A stretch of 64,000 bases of DNA, from contig OX381709.1 in NCBI GenBank assembly GCA_947462335.1, positions 64,596,609 through 64,660,608 on the forward strand. Direction: 5' to 3'. This DNA comes from Harmothoe impar. Taxonomy: Eukaryota; Annelida; Polychaeta; Phyllodocida; Polynoidae. Of the stretch, positions 1 to 12,220 are shown one piece after another. The notes under the pieces were generated by a model. The model had not been told where the DNA came from and did no database searches. It saw only the letters and a program-made list of their open reading frames with translations. The stretch's first letter is position 1. Each line of letters begins with the position of its first letter. The position numbers were made by a program, and so were the translations under genes.

Positions 1-1424
1 GGTACAGGGTGCATACAGATGGCGTGACCTGCAGGTCCCTAGAGTTAGCATGCCCGATGTACCTGTACCCCTCCCATATTACATATTACATGACAGCCAT
101 CATAACCAACCCACTTACATGCTTTTTTAATGCTTTTTAAAGACAGCTAGGGAGCTAATTTCAAACCTTTAGGGTGCATATTGCGCCCCTAGTGTGAACA
201 TGCATAATGGAGACGGGCTCTGTGGCGTGCTAGGGGACATCAGTTCAGCATGATGGTCCGGAGGTAGGCTTTCAGCTTTTTTTTCTGTTCCATTTGCTTC
301 CTATCACGACATATTCTACAGTACTAATTCATTAACTTGGTTACTTACTTCATTCTGCACCCATTCTTTGTACTTCATCCAGATCTAGGGCAATTGAAAC
401 CGTTAAGTAATTAAAGTAACCCTAACCTAGGTGATCTAAATGAGCACAGGTGTATGAAGCCTTAGGTTCCACACAGGTTAACTTGAGGACACAAATACCT
501 GGGATAATTACTCACCCTTATCCTTAAAAGCATCTTGGGTTGCTCCAGTACCCTAAGGCAAGAAACCCATGCTACAAGTTGACTTAAGTTCTAAATCTCT
601 GAACCATACCCTGGTTTATCTAATTGTCACAATTAAAGTCTAACTACGTAAAACGTCACTATGTGGGGATCGACCATCTTGAAGTGAGGTTCAAAAGGCC
701 AATTCCCTAATTTAACTAATCACCATCACTGCAATCTGACCAACCTGATTTCCAATAGCACAACACGAGTAATACCAGTATGCGCATATGGTCCAGTGAC
801 TCTGATAATCCATTTCCTTCAACGGGAACCATAAGGCTTGTCATCAAAAGAGAATCTTATCACAATCAGTCCTAACATAAATCTCTCTTAGAGCTGGTAA
901 AAGCCTTTGATGAAACATTATCAATTGCTTGGTTTGCTCATGGTCACGCTAGCATCACAGTTGTAATCATGGTTAGTGATAGGTTGGTCAGTGCTGGTCC
1001 CGTTACCATAGGACTCTTGTGACAGACAGTGTGTGACAGGGCAGTGACAAGTGTCTATCTATGTCAATCTGTGACATACTGCATGACTACTGAACTAAAG
1101 GAGGAGTCCACTGGACACACTCTGACAGATTGTGTCCAGTCTAGGAAGGTCACCAGATGACACAAAGGGGTTAGGACAGCACTAAGATGGGAGATGGTAA
1201 GACTACCCATATAGGCTGGCAGGTGTGGCCTGTGTTCCTCTGCTGCTTTAAACCTGTCAGATCTATGGATATGATGCATGCAGGAGGTCATTGTACCCTT
1301 ATTGACCAGAAAAACACACCAGCTATCTAACCACTTTCCGAAATCCACATTACCTTCAGCTTCCAATAAGTGAGTCCACATATCTACCTGGGGAATGGGT
1401 TGAGCGTCCTCCCTGGCTCATTAC

Positions 1425-1547
1425 CTCTTATCTTCCTCAGTTACTGGAGGGGAGCAGGAGGACGAGGTGGTGCTGGTGTTGGGTTTGGCGGGAGGTGGTA
1501 GGAGGCCGATAGGGGTGCGGTATGGAGGTTCACGCCCTAATTTGTAC
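1425..1547 (-). CDS. weak exon candidate, minus strand
   Basis: On the minus strand an acceptor (AGTTACAG|G) and a donor (GATAAGAG|GTAATG) bound 123 nt that are open in one frame. They encode a Pro/Ser/Thr-rich segment (REPPYRTPIGLLPPPAK, then TSTTSSS, then TEEDK). It lies on the same strand as the USP exon 19 kb away and could belong to the low-complexity tail of that gene, but there is no homology to prove it. Random open stretches this long are common here. Confidence 0.2.
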
Positions 1548-4500
1548 CTGTAACTATGCATCCAGGGGCCCAATGGATGGCCTGGAGGGGTCACTTCACC
1601 TGCCAGGAGATACTGACCCGTCCACCCAGGGGGTGGTCAGTCCTGCTGACCTGAGGGTATAGGGTTCCCATGGCACAGGGGTCAGGTGCATCTACCTGTA
1701 ATGTGGTATACTTGAAACATTGACAATGGTACTGGCCAAAGGTTACACACCTGGGCAGTGCTTGGACACGATGACAATGTTGGTAAACCGTTTCTAAAAA
1801 GCTATACTTAGACGGGTATTCTGGGAGGAAAAGTCATATACCGGTACATGAGTATTTGATCTCATCCCTAAATCTGTACTATATATTTCTACAGTTGTAC
1901 ACTTAATTGTGGGGTGGAGTGGGGGTGGGGCGCTAGCAAACAGACACCTGAGGACCTGGGAGCTGCCGCACCTCTCCATATTATGCACATAGATTGGTGA
2001 TCACATCACCTGACAAATATTCACCTCCTGCATAACATCAAAACGCCAGGTAACCACTTCCTCTGCCTCTACCCCCACCCCATCTACCCCTCACCTGAGG
2101 GACTTCCCCTTCTGCACACTTTCTACACCATTCCCGCCTCCCGTCTGTCTCCCTCCTCCCACTGGGGGAGCTTCCCGCGTCCAGTCGGCTGGAGATGGGG
2201 ATGGGCAGGAGCCAGCAAATAAGTGAAGGGCAATGCTATGGAGGCTGGATAAAGGGGCACGTAACGGTGTGGATGAGGGACAACTGGTGGGGATTCCCCT
2301 CCTCTTACTGACAATGTCTCCTGGGGTATATGTATTGCGGGGGGGGGGGGGGGGCAGGGGTCAAGATGGGGTGAAAGTGACAGGTTGTGGGGTGTGTAAG
2401 GAAATAGGAGGAGGAAGCCTATGTCTGGGTGGACACATATCCAGATAGAATATGTAGGATGCAACTGTCTGGCCTCGACAGACTACTGCAGACTGCAGGT
2501 TACCTGGCTAGGACAGGATGTCTGGCTGGATAGGTGAGTGCTGGGGGTGTAAGGGGCGAGGGGGACTGGGGGCTATTTACCCCCACCCTACCTGGCCCCT
2601 TAAAGCGGCAGGCTTATTATTAACGATCATGCATCATAAATCGTCGTGTCACCTGCGTGTCTGACCCTCATCCATACTGGACATCAGGCACGCCTCTGTC
2701 AGAGTCTATTATGTGTGTTGTGTATTCTGCATCTATGGTAAATTTCAAAAGAATTAATCGTTGTTCTTGGATACAATGTGTAAAAAAAACGTTCAAAAGT
2801 GTAAAATTCACCGAGGGGTATGTTGTATATGCCTGTCTGAAACCCAATGTGTATTTCTTTTAAATCGACTGGGTGACATGATTGCCCATCCTCTGTACAG
2901 ATGCCATGGACATATCGGGATTTATCTCTATTCCATAAATCAGTGGGCACTAGTTGTGGCCATTTAATCGTAGTGATATACAACTGTTATCGTAGGGGCT
3001 GAAGGTCATACAGCGGACACAAGTACAGTTGTCAAAGTTTACAAGGGATTCTGGTTTTCAGATGCTACCGAGTCCCCTCCATGTAGGTTCTTTCTGCAGC
3101 TTTTATCCTATAACATCTGTTACTCTGTATAATATAGGGTATACTAAGTATACAGGGGACGTAGCATGTCAACCACCTTTATTCTGGTCTAATACAGGCT
3201 GCTCAGGTTCAGGTGTGCTTCCTATCCAGGTGTCTCCATGACCCCTAATGAAGATTACCCCCTAAAGTCCCCCAGGTGAGGGATGGGGGCCAAGTGTCAC
3301 CATGACAACGCCTAATGATCATAATGATCCAGGTAGGCCGACCGTGACGGACCTAATCACTTTAATCACGGTGATCGGGGGGTCTCAGCCAACTCGGTGC
3401 TGCTTCACTGCAGCATGCAACAACTGTAAACAGCGCAGAGCCACCTCTATAAACCCCTCCTCCACGAGTAGGGTGGGGATTACTAAGCAGGGTGAAGGGG
3501 GTCAGCCACAATACGATGCTTGTCAGTATTTGTCTGATTTATTGTTGGTTTTAATGTGAGTTATCGCCTAAATAACGACGTGAGGAGGAAACACCAATGA
3601 CCATGCACGTCCCCCAGGAAGCTGCCGTGAGGCACGCCTCAGCTGGTCAGGGGGCACAGATGGGAGGGGCAAGGAAGGGTGCCACACAGTTTGACCCCTT
3701 AAAGATTGGCACAATAAATGCTGAATAAATAATGTATCAAGAGGATAATTGCTACCTGAACCTACGTGACCATCGCAGATGGAGGTTTTTGTTACCTCTT
3801 CCCAGAGACAGTTACTACTCTGTCTTTCTACAGCACACACATGGTAGCCTTCCCATCCTATCCCCTCTGTCAGCAAACCCCAGAGGTACTCACCTTTTGT
3901 GTGTGTGCAAACAGGTGTGAGAACCACACCTGACACTCACAACTGTATCTTATCTATCACGGGACATTTGCCAACAGTAAAACTGCTACCATTTTCACCA
4001 GATAAGATAGCATCACCCTGTATTTCAGCACTGACAGCTCTTATTTTCGTTGGCACCTTGAGGCTTGAACCAAAGACCGGATAAAGGATACTCCATCGAA
4101 CACATATTTCTCTACACAACTACAATCTACATACAAGTAGTTCATATTCTTTCTGGGAAGTCGACATCTTGGTAAACATCATCTTGCCTAGGGACTAGAT
4201 ACTCAATGTGCATGCCAATTTCCGAGCACTGGGCCCAATGCCAATGCGGAATTGTCATATCACAAGAGTCACATTTGTAAGGGTTACCCACTACTTACCA
4301 GGCTAGTGTCCACCTTTAATGCTGCAGGGAAGTCAGGCATGTTTTTGGACCTGGCTGTCTGCCAGGTAGACCTGGCTGCTATTGTTGTGGTCAGTTTGGT
4401 GGTCACCTCTGTGGTCAATGCGGTCACACACACCGCCCAGTCCTCAATGGGGGGAGGAGGTGGCGTGACAGGTGCCCCCTGACCCACAACGCACCTACCC

Positions 4501-6536
4501 CTCAATACAGAAATCTATTTTCTGACCACGGAGGACGTCGACAATATTTCGCTTTTCAGAGATACACGAGCTTGGGAGAGGTGGTTTAGTTGGCTTAAAT
4601 TCAGTATCACTTGTATCAATATGAGTGTCCCATATATAACAACTGGAGAGATCCAGGGTCCTCCCATTCACCTCAATGTCTGTAGCTCCCCCTGGAGATG
4701 GAGACAGCATCCTGGGGTCTTCTCTGCGTGTTGGTGAATACAAGGTGGGTTGGGTTACTTCCCTGAAAAACGTCCACCTTATACCATGGTGAAGTTTTGT
4801 GCTAGTCTCAACAATGGAATAAGTTCATGGACACTTGAAAATGGATGCTGTGTTTTTACAATGTTGCATCTGCTTTGGAGATACGATTTAATGCTTGCAC
4901 AACATGAAGATTGAGTAACTCAACTTGTTAGAGATCAAATCATATCCTCTGCGCTTTGAGAGCCAAACCCTTGGAAACCTTTGATCTACAATAGTATCTG
5001 TGTATCAGGTTGTGAATCTAATAGCTCTGAAATGGGAATAGGAATCGTGGCCAATCATCCCTGAATTGTATCCAGACCAGGAAGCACAGGTTATACAATT
5101 GTCTGTGAAAGGTGATGCGTGTATGTAATGGTAAGCCACAACTGCACGCTACTGACCAAATTTACCTAGACACCTGTCCTTCACAGTAGCACCTCGCACC
5201 TAGCAGACAGGTAACTGATAATGGGCTAACTTGAGACACCTTTATAGTTCACCAGGTGTCTCCAGTAGCACCCCAAACCTCTCAGACCCTCCCCTCCCTA
5301 ATTATCCCACCTTTATCTTTGGGGAGGCTGCATGACAGAGCCCCATCTATTACCTCACCTGTAGACAATATCTTACCACACCTGTAGCCAGTGCAGACCT
5401 CTTATGGAGAATTAGGTATGATTATCAGTGAGAGAAGTGCCTTGGTATTAGGTAGACAGAAGGGTAGATAGTATGGGGGGATATGGCTATCTTCGCCCAC
5501 CTGTATCACCTGTCTAAGGTCAGACCTACCTGACCCCTTACTACAAGGTGCCTGGGGTCACACCTGTCTTAGGCCTCCTCCCAGCTTTAACCTCTTTAAT
5601 TGCCACCTGGTTAGAACTGTAATTACATTTTTTACATAAATTACTATTTACCACCAGAAGCACGTTGATTTATGACACCTCTACACTAAGAGAATAGTCC
5701 GAAAGCAAAAAGGGACATCAATCCTTAAGTAGGTAATTTCTATTCAGAGCATACAATGATGAGACTTCTCAGTTACATCCTTCTTGGGAATATCTTCAGG
5801 GGGGTCCTTCTGTTGTAGTTCTTTTTAGCCATTCAGCAAAATTAACCTAGCTACAAAAAATGTTTACACGCCATGTGATGGCCAAATTTTGTAGATTAGG
5901 TATTAAAGCTGAGAATTCTGACACACTTTACCTGGTCTTGACTGCTTTACTGGTGTATGACATAATAGACTCACCTAGAAAGACACAAACACATAATGGG
6001 TTAGGCTCACAGTTCATGTCAACAGGCAGGGACCATAATTACATCATTATAGGCCATGTTTCTTGTGTCCTTTCAAAACATCTCATAATAAGCCAATATC
6101 CACTTTCAGCAACCGCAGGTTCATATGACAAATAGTCTCAGTGGTGGTGACCCTAGGCACCAAAGCTCATCTATTAGATGTGTAGGGTGAGGCGAAACTT
6201 AAGATAAGCCCACTAAAAAGGTATTGTGTATGTGATACCTCCAGTGGCCATTGTAGTGTGGTGCTGCTCGGGGTTGGATTACCTGAGGGAAGGTAGGGGG
6301 TGGAATCCCAGGTAGAGGGATTGTTTTCTGAACGACAGGTGGCCAGTTGTGTTAGCCCAGGTGGGTAAGAGGGAGGGAAGCAGACTCTGGGGGTAGGAGT
6401 TAAGGGTGTTTTGAGAGGTCGCCTCGCCTGGGTGTCATCATTAGGTGTAGGATGATGGACAGAGGAGGTACATGGGAGTGCATGGTAGCACAGAATTGAG
6501 TGACAGGAGTGGGTGTGGGCTTATTTAAAGTCTAAC

Positions 6537-6601
6537 ATGGACAGTGACAAATGCTGTACATGGACAGTGACATATGCTGTATGTGGACATTGACATATGC
6601 C
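6537..6601 (+). repeat. short tandem repeat, 23-bp unit
   Basis: About 2.8 copies of CATGGACAGTGACAAATGCTGTA with minor changes. Confidence 0.75.
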
Positions 6602-6716
6602 AAACACGTTCCAACTCTTCTAAGCAAAACTCAGCAACATGTGCTGCATTTCGCCTCTACAAGCCTGCCCAAGATTGTCAGATTCGCCTTTTCCTCCACC
6701 TCCCTGGTCCGTCCTT

Positions 6717-6790
6717 TATTGATTGATTGATTGATTTGTTTAACGTCCAGACGTACATCAAGTACCTCACGGGACATCTCAAGTTGGCAA
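6717..6790 (+). repeat. GATTGATTGATT...TTTAACGTCC repeat end
   Basis: A run of GATT units followed by TTGTTTAACGTCCAGACGTAC. From memory, very similar ends are common on dispersed repeats in molluscan genomes; I cannot confirm by search. The other end of the element was not defined. Confidence 0.4.
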
Positions 6791-9538
6791 GGAGTCATCC
6801 ACAAATAGTGGTAGTCTGCCTTGCAGTAGTAGGACAGATATTTATATGCTGCTTGCCCAATACAGCAGTGACCGCATCTATGGATGATCGAATCTATGAA
6901 ATGAATGACCGCATCGATGAGGTGAGGGAGAAAACCGCTACCGGGGCACGTCCCCTACTCTTTTCGAAGGATAGCAAGTGTTCTTTTATTTGCCTGTTCC
7001 TACCCACCTGGGCTAGTACCATAGTAGGCAGGGTCAGACAAACCACGGCCTTTGATATCTCAGACGTGGTTCACTGAGGAGGAATCCCATGCCAGACCAC
7101 CAGCAAGAAGGCCCGGGCCCGCGCATATGGGCAGCGGTTGCCAAACAGCTTACGTGACTGATCACAGCAGTAAGGCACGAGACCCCTCAAGTTTTGTCGC
7201 CTTTTACGAATCCGGTATGCCCATTGGTATTATGGAAGGCTCCCGATGAAGTTATTCTACTCCTTCATGCCCCCATCATGAAGGTCCCCACTAACACAGG
7301 GGGAACGTCCTTTAGCATTCTGAATGTACTATACCTAACTACAGACGCAACCCCATTTCCAATGTTCCTTTATTCAAAAGGCATTTCAAATGTGTCAATT
7401 GCTTCAGGGCATATATGCCTAACCATTGACATGTACAGCAGAGGTCTGTACATACTCATGGGTCAACTGACAGCATTTAGCTAACTCTCCCAAACAGCAT
7501 TCACTTTACTGAAGAATGTGCACCACCATTCACTAACCCACAGACTACAACTTCCACACCATGACTGACTGCACACCAAAGCTAATGAAAGCACTGCTTG
7601 GGTCATTGTTAAAATTGTATATATTCTGAGGAAAGCAGACGCATGCAGGTGCTTGGGCGGTATCCCCAGGGGAAGAAGGGGGATCCTGGCCCCCAGCGAC
7701 CACTTGTGACTGGTTAGTTTTGCTGCCCCTGAGGCTCTCTCCCCAGGGGGACAGTGATTTATCGCTGTACTCTGCCCTTCACCTGAGCAGGAACACCTGA
7801 AGATATACTGTAGAGAAGGCTTGCTGAGACTACCTGCAAATTGCATATCTACCTTTGGTTGGGTGTGGAAAGGCTACTACAGCCACTAGAGGGGTAGGAG
7901 CATGGAAATAAGGGTTTACTTGGCCATAGCATAGAAAATGGCTTATTAGATGGAAGATACTAGCCCAACTTTGTGCAGGCCCAGATAGTTATGCCAACAT
8001 ACAGTCAGAATTGAATTGGGGTTGCAATGTTTTTTAGTTCATCACATGGCTAACACCTAATCTACAACTCATAACTAGTTTTTGTGCTATTCGCCCATGG
8101 CTGTTACCTGTGTCTAGTCATATTTAGATAGCAGTCTACGAGTGTGATTTATGGGGGTTGTTAGAGTCTTACTATACCCTCACCCGTGCAGACAATAAAT
8201 CAACAACTGATAATGAATATGTATATTCACTACCCTACTCAAGTCATCATTCAACAGCACATACACATACATTTACAAATACAACCATTGTGTAGATCTT
8301 TTGGACATTTTTTTTACTCATTGGCCCTTGGCAATTGGCTGAAGGAGCTGACTTGGATTGGGGTGTATATAAAAAGTGTGGGGTTGCCTCTAGTTACCTG
8401 TATCTGGTCGTGGCACCTGGGCAGGTGAGGTTAGACGCCACAGGTGGAGGTGGGTGAGTTAGTGGGGGGTTGGTGGATGACGTGTGCCTTAGCCTGGCAG
8501 TGTGCTCACCCGTGTACCTCCTCCTTCTAGTTCTACGGTACACTCCCTCCTCATAGGGTCAGGAGGTACACTGTCATGCTGCTTTCAACTTCTGACAAAC
8601 AGGCCTTCAGCTCTATATCCAAGTCTCAATATGTACTGGTCAATGTTAATATGTAATATTACAATATCACAATATGCTCTCATAATAATTATATCCATGG
8701 CTGAATTTATTGCAGTCCTGCTATGATGCACCAGTAAGACACTGATGCTGGTACATTTTCTCATGGCATCTTGCACTGAAGCCTCTGAAGCAACATGGCA
8801 CATACTTATGGAATGTCTATGTGGCCTATTGGATAATTAGATCTCACCAATGACTGCAGACATACATAGCTATACATTCCGAGCTGCCTCATACCTACCT
8901 TTACCAGAGTCTGGCATCTTGAAAACGTGTGTACGGGCAGTGATCAAAGCTGCCAGAGATGAGAAGCATGGGTAGGTGGGATGCACTGAGTGCGTTAAGT
9001 ATGAATGAGATTGGTCACGCTGTCAGCGGTAGGTATCATACCCTAATCACATCCATATGCCCAGCATGAATGTAGCACTGGCCACTCGCCAACTACACCA
9101 CCTCCCCATCTTGTATATTCTACATCGGTCTGAACCAAATGTCTTGACGATTCTTCTAAGATAAATCTTCGATGAATATTTTTATTAGCGGTAGAGTTCT
9201 TCTCGGGGAAAAAAACTGAAGAAACTTGTTCTGGAGTGAATACACACTCTTACATTGTGTCTGGATTGTCTCCTTTAAGGTTAACTTTGTTTAGATGGGT
9301 ATGATAGCCACGCACTATTTACTACAGGTACATGTACTTTGTACTGAGGTCAACTCACGAGCGACTGAGCTACTCATGCACAGATATGAGCTCCTCAGCT
9401 CAACCTGGCTTCTTCAAAGTCCACCCAGAATATCATTTACCCTCCATGGGGACCAATATGTGCCAGGTGGTGGTTATTGCCAACCTTGTCACTGTAACTG
9501 CTTCAGGCTGCAGTAAGTGCTTCAGTGTGCTCACCCAC

Positions 9539-9701
9539 CTGGACAGTGGTCAGTGCTGAGGTGTGTCTGGGAGTGGTTCCTGGTATAAGGGAGGCGGTGA
9601 GTGACCAGTGCTTTGAAGCTGACCGCCCCAGGCTTCTCTCTGTGAGAGGGCACGCGGCCAGCGGCGTCCACCTGGCCGACAGTGAGCCCACTGTTCAGCT
9701 T
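9539..9701 (-). CDS. weak exon candidate, minus strand
   Basis: Minus-strand acceptor CATCTTAG|AAG and donor CCAG|GTGGGT enclose 163 nt. One frame is open and reads KLNSGLTVGQVDAAGRVP, then SHREKPGAVSFKALVTHR and more. The segment is GC-richer than its surroundings, as the true exons in this window are. I do not recognise the peptide. It may be a tail exon of the USP-like gene or an accident. Confidence 0.25.
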
Positions 9702-10788
9702 CTAAGATGCTAGCCTGCACTTATAAACACCCTTCAATAAGGAGCCAGGCAATGCTTCAAACATGGAGGATATTGCAAGGGTATATTCGGAGGTCTCTCG
9801 CAGTTCATCGCCCCCAGCTTGAGGCCCTCAATATACAAATAGCTGCAAATGCTTTCCCTCAACAAGAACCAATATGACTGTCTGTAGATAACATGTTGAC
9901 CACCTTAGAGAAGGTGCACTGATTGCTACATGGAGTGGCAGCTGGCTGACATCTCTAATCAAGGGGAGCTGCAGGGAAAGGCAGCTCTGTGCTGGCTGTA
10001 AACTGACCTGCATGAAATGAGGGGTGATCCATCAGACTGACCCTCTCCAGACTGACTGACCACAGCAGCTGACCCCTCATATGGCCTCAGGGGAGATTCT
10101 ACTATCTGCAGCCTACATGCTTTTGGTGGAGAAGGGTAAGTGGAAAATTGCCATAGCTAAACTTCTTCAAACCCTGACCAATGCAGATTGCCGACTGTAC
10201 GTCCAAAGCAGGAGCAGATATTAAAGATGGTAATAGTTGGCTGCCTTTCTTACAGACATTCCCCGTTATGGCTATTTTCACATCAACCTATATCAAACCT
10301 ATTATCAAGCATTGTCGGAATCCTACAGTAAGATCTACTTCTTGGTTGTAATATTATCAAACAGCAGCTGTTCAACGAGGGTGGCCCCCTGATAGTAACA
10401 CCATGAAGCATTTTGTCTTGGAAACAAATCAGGCTGTGAAACTCATCAGGTCGCGTCCTCCTACAGAGGGCCACCCCTGCTGCCAGTAAGTGATGCCTCC
10501 AGAAGCACCTCTACAGGTTACAGATGTGTACAGAAGGAGCCCTGAGAGACAATCTTCTGGTACCTGCCTCCCCCACACACCGCTATCACCCCTGCCTTAT
10601 TGCCCCCAGAACCCCCCCCCCCCCCATCACCACCCCCGCTTCCCCTTGCCACGCCTCCTCCAGCATTCACAATCACTACCAAGCTACTCTGAGCATATCA
10701 CCCACCCACCATACCTAAATCCAGCTCATATACCACCCATATCTCCCCCCCCCCCCTCCCAACCACCACGCCTCCCCATGTCAACCCT

Positions 10789-11123
10789 TTACTGCCCAGA
10801 TCCAGGGTCAAGGGTCAGCAGATACCCGTCATCCCAAGCTGGGGTAAATTTCCGGTTCCGCTGACGGACGCTGGTCCTGCCTCGTTGTGATGTCGGCGGA
10901 TGAAAAGACGTCGGGGAGGAGGTGGTTGGTGGAGGTACCCATGGTGGGAGGGGCTGACAATCTTGTCTGGACGAGATATGATTTGTCTGGTCAGTTGGAT
11001 ACTGCCAATCAATAACGATTTGACACCCGAGGCCCCTGTGAAAGGGTATGGTAGGAGAGGTATAAGATTTACACTGGGCAGATAGAGGTGGTATATGGAG
11101 GTCCGTATCTAGAGGGCGATCAA
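10789..11123 (-). CDS. weak exon candidate, minus strand, ending in a stop
   Basis: A good minus-strand acceptor (pyrimidine-rich, then GCCTACAG|TTG) opens 111 codons with no stop until TAA at 10789-10791. The product is Pro/Ser/Thr-rich with a basic patch (RGRTSVRQRNRK) near the end. The opposite strand in the same place is also open and Pro-rich, driven by poly(C) tracts, so base composition alone could explain it. Function unknown. Confidence 0.22.
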
Positions 11124-11431
11124 CTGTAGGCATATCAGGAGGAAATCAAAGAGGTAGGGTTGAGAGGGGTGAGACTGAAGGTCAGGGTTAGGGTAATATG
11201 ACTCAGGGCCATGGATAACAGCTGTACAATCCATCATTCTACTAGGGTTATTTAAAACAGAAATTGCTTATTTGATTGAATCTTTTACACAGAGTAGGCC
11301 AACTTTAGATGATTTCCAACGATGTCTGGATTACGAAGTAATCGGACATCTATTTATATATTATTTAGTTACTGTGGGGACAGTGGAAAAATCTAGCGTG
11401 TGATCCTAATCACAAAAGACTCAGGGCAGGT

Positions 11432-11612
11432 ATCTGTAGAGTGCTGTCTGTAGTGTGCTGTCTGTAGTGTGCTGGCTGTAGTGTGCTGGCTGTAGTGTGC
11501 TGTCTGTAGTGTGGTGTCTATATTGTGCATGCCTGTAGTGTGCTGTCTGTAGTGTGCTGTCTGTAGTGTGCTGTCTGTAGTGTGCTGTCTGTAGTGTGCT
11601 GTCTGTAGTGTG
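11432..11612 (+). repeat. 14-bp minisatellite (GTGCTGTCTGTAGT)
   Basis: About 13 tandem units with few substitutions (GTGCTGGCTGTAGT variants, one degenerate unit near 11520). It is followed by a C-rich unique stretch that ends AAAAAACGTCTCACCC. Confidence 0.9.
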
Positions 11613-11629
11613 CCCCACCCTTAACCTCA

Positions 11630-12220
11630 ACTACATCCCAAACCCCAACCCTATCCACCCCACATCGATTTTATGTCCACAGATGGCAAACTGGTCTAAC
11701 AAAAAAACGTCTCACCCACCCAGAATGTAGTGTGCATGTGTAGTGTGCATGTGTAGTGTGCATGTGTAGTGTGCATGTGTAGTGTGCATGTGTAGTGTGC
11801 ATGTGCATGTGCAGCATGCATGTGTAGTGTGTAACCCCCAACTCCCACAGACCCTACCATACACGATTTTCGTCCACAGATCTCTTCCTACCCAATTCTG
11901 GTCTGACAAAAAACGTCTCACCTTGCTAAAAATCAGATCCTCCATAGCTTTAACACTAAATGCCGAAATCGACGAAATGTCTACACCAGTACATTCATGT
12001 TTGTCTACAGTGAGGAAAAAATGATGTTTTTTGGCAAGGTCTACTTTAGCAATTTTTTTCAGGGGGTTCCAGTAGGGGTAGAAGAATGTTTTTTGGATCC
12101 CTGGGTAGGAAAACACTTCAATTATCAGATTACGTGTACTTTTAATTGATTGGCCTAATGTTTCTATGAAAGATTTGGAAAATGAAAAAAATATAATTTC
12201 CCCTGAAAAACGTCTCACAG
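11630..12220. repeat. repeated GTCCACAGAT...ACGTCTCACC block and adjoining open frame
   Basis: After each minisatellite there is a block containing GTCCACAGAT, then CTGGTCTRACAAAAAA, then CGTCTCACC (11677-11716 and 11870-11922). A third AAAAACGTCTCACA lies near 12206-12219. The minus strand across 11712-12218 is open for 168 codons, unusually long here. The product is not recognised, and its end runs into His/Thr/Cys-rich translation of the minisatellite. Confidence 0.5.
11726..11832 (+). repeat. 13-bp minisatellite (TGTGTAGTGTGCA)
   Basis: About eight units. The core TGTAGTGTGC is shared with the 14-bp array 110 bp to the left. It is also followed by a copy of the GTCCACAGAT...AAAAACGTCTCACC block. 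Confidence 0.85.

Noticed and set aside
7481..7846. 121-codon minus-strand frame
   Set aside because: No domain, no clear start or splice sites; hydrophobic end looks coincidental.
10490..10864. Pro-rich open frame on the plus strand
   Set aside because: Driven by poly(C) and CCACC-rich sequence; the opposite strand is equally open and has the better splice acceptor.
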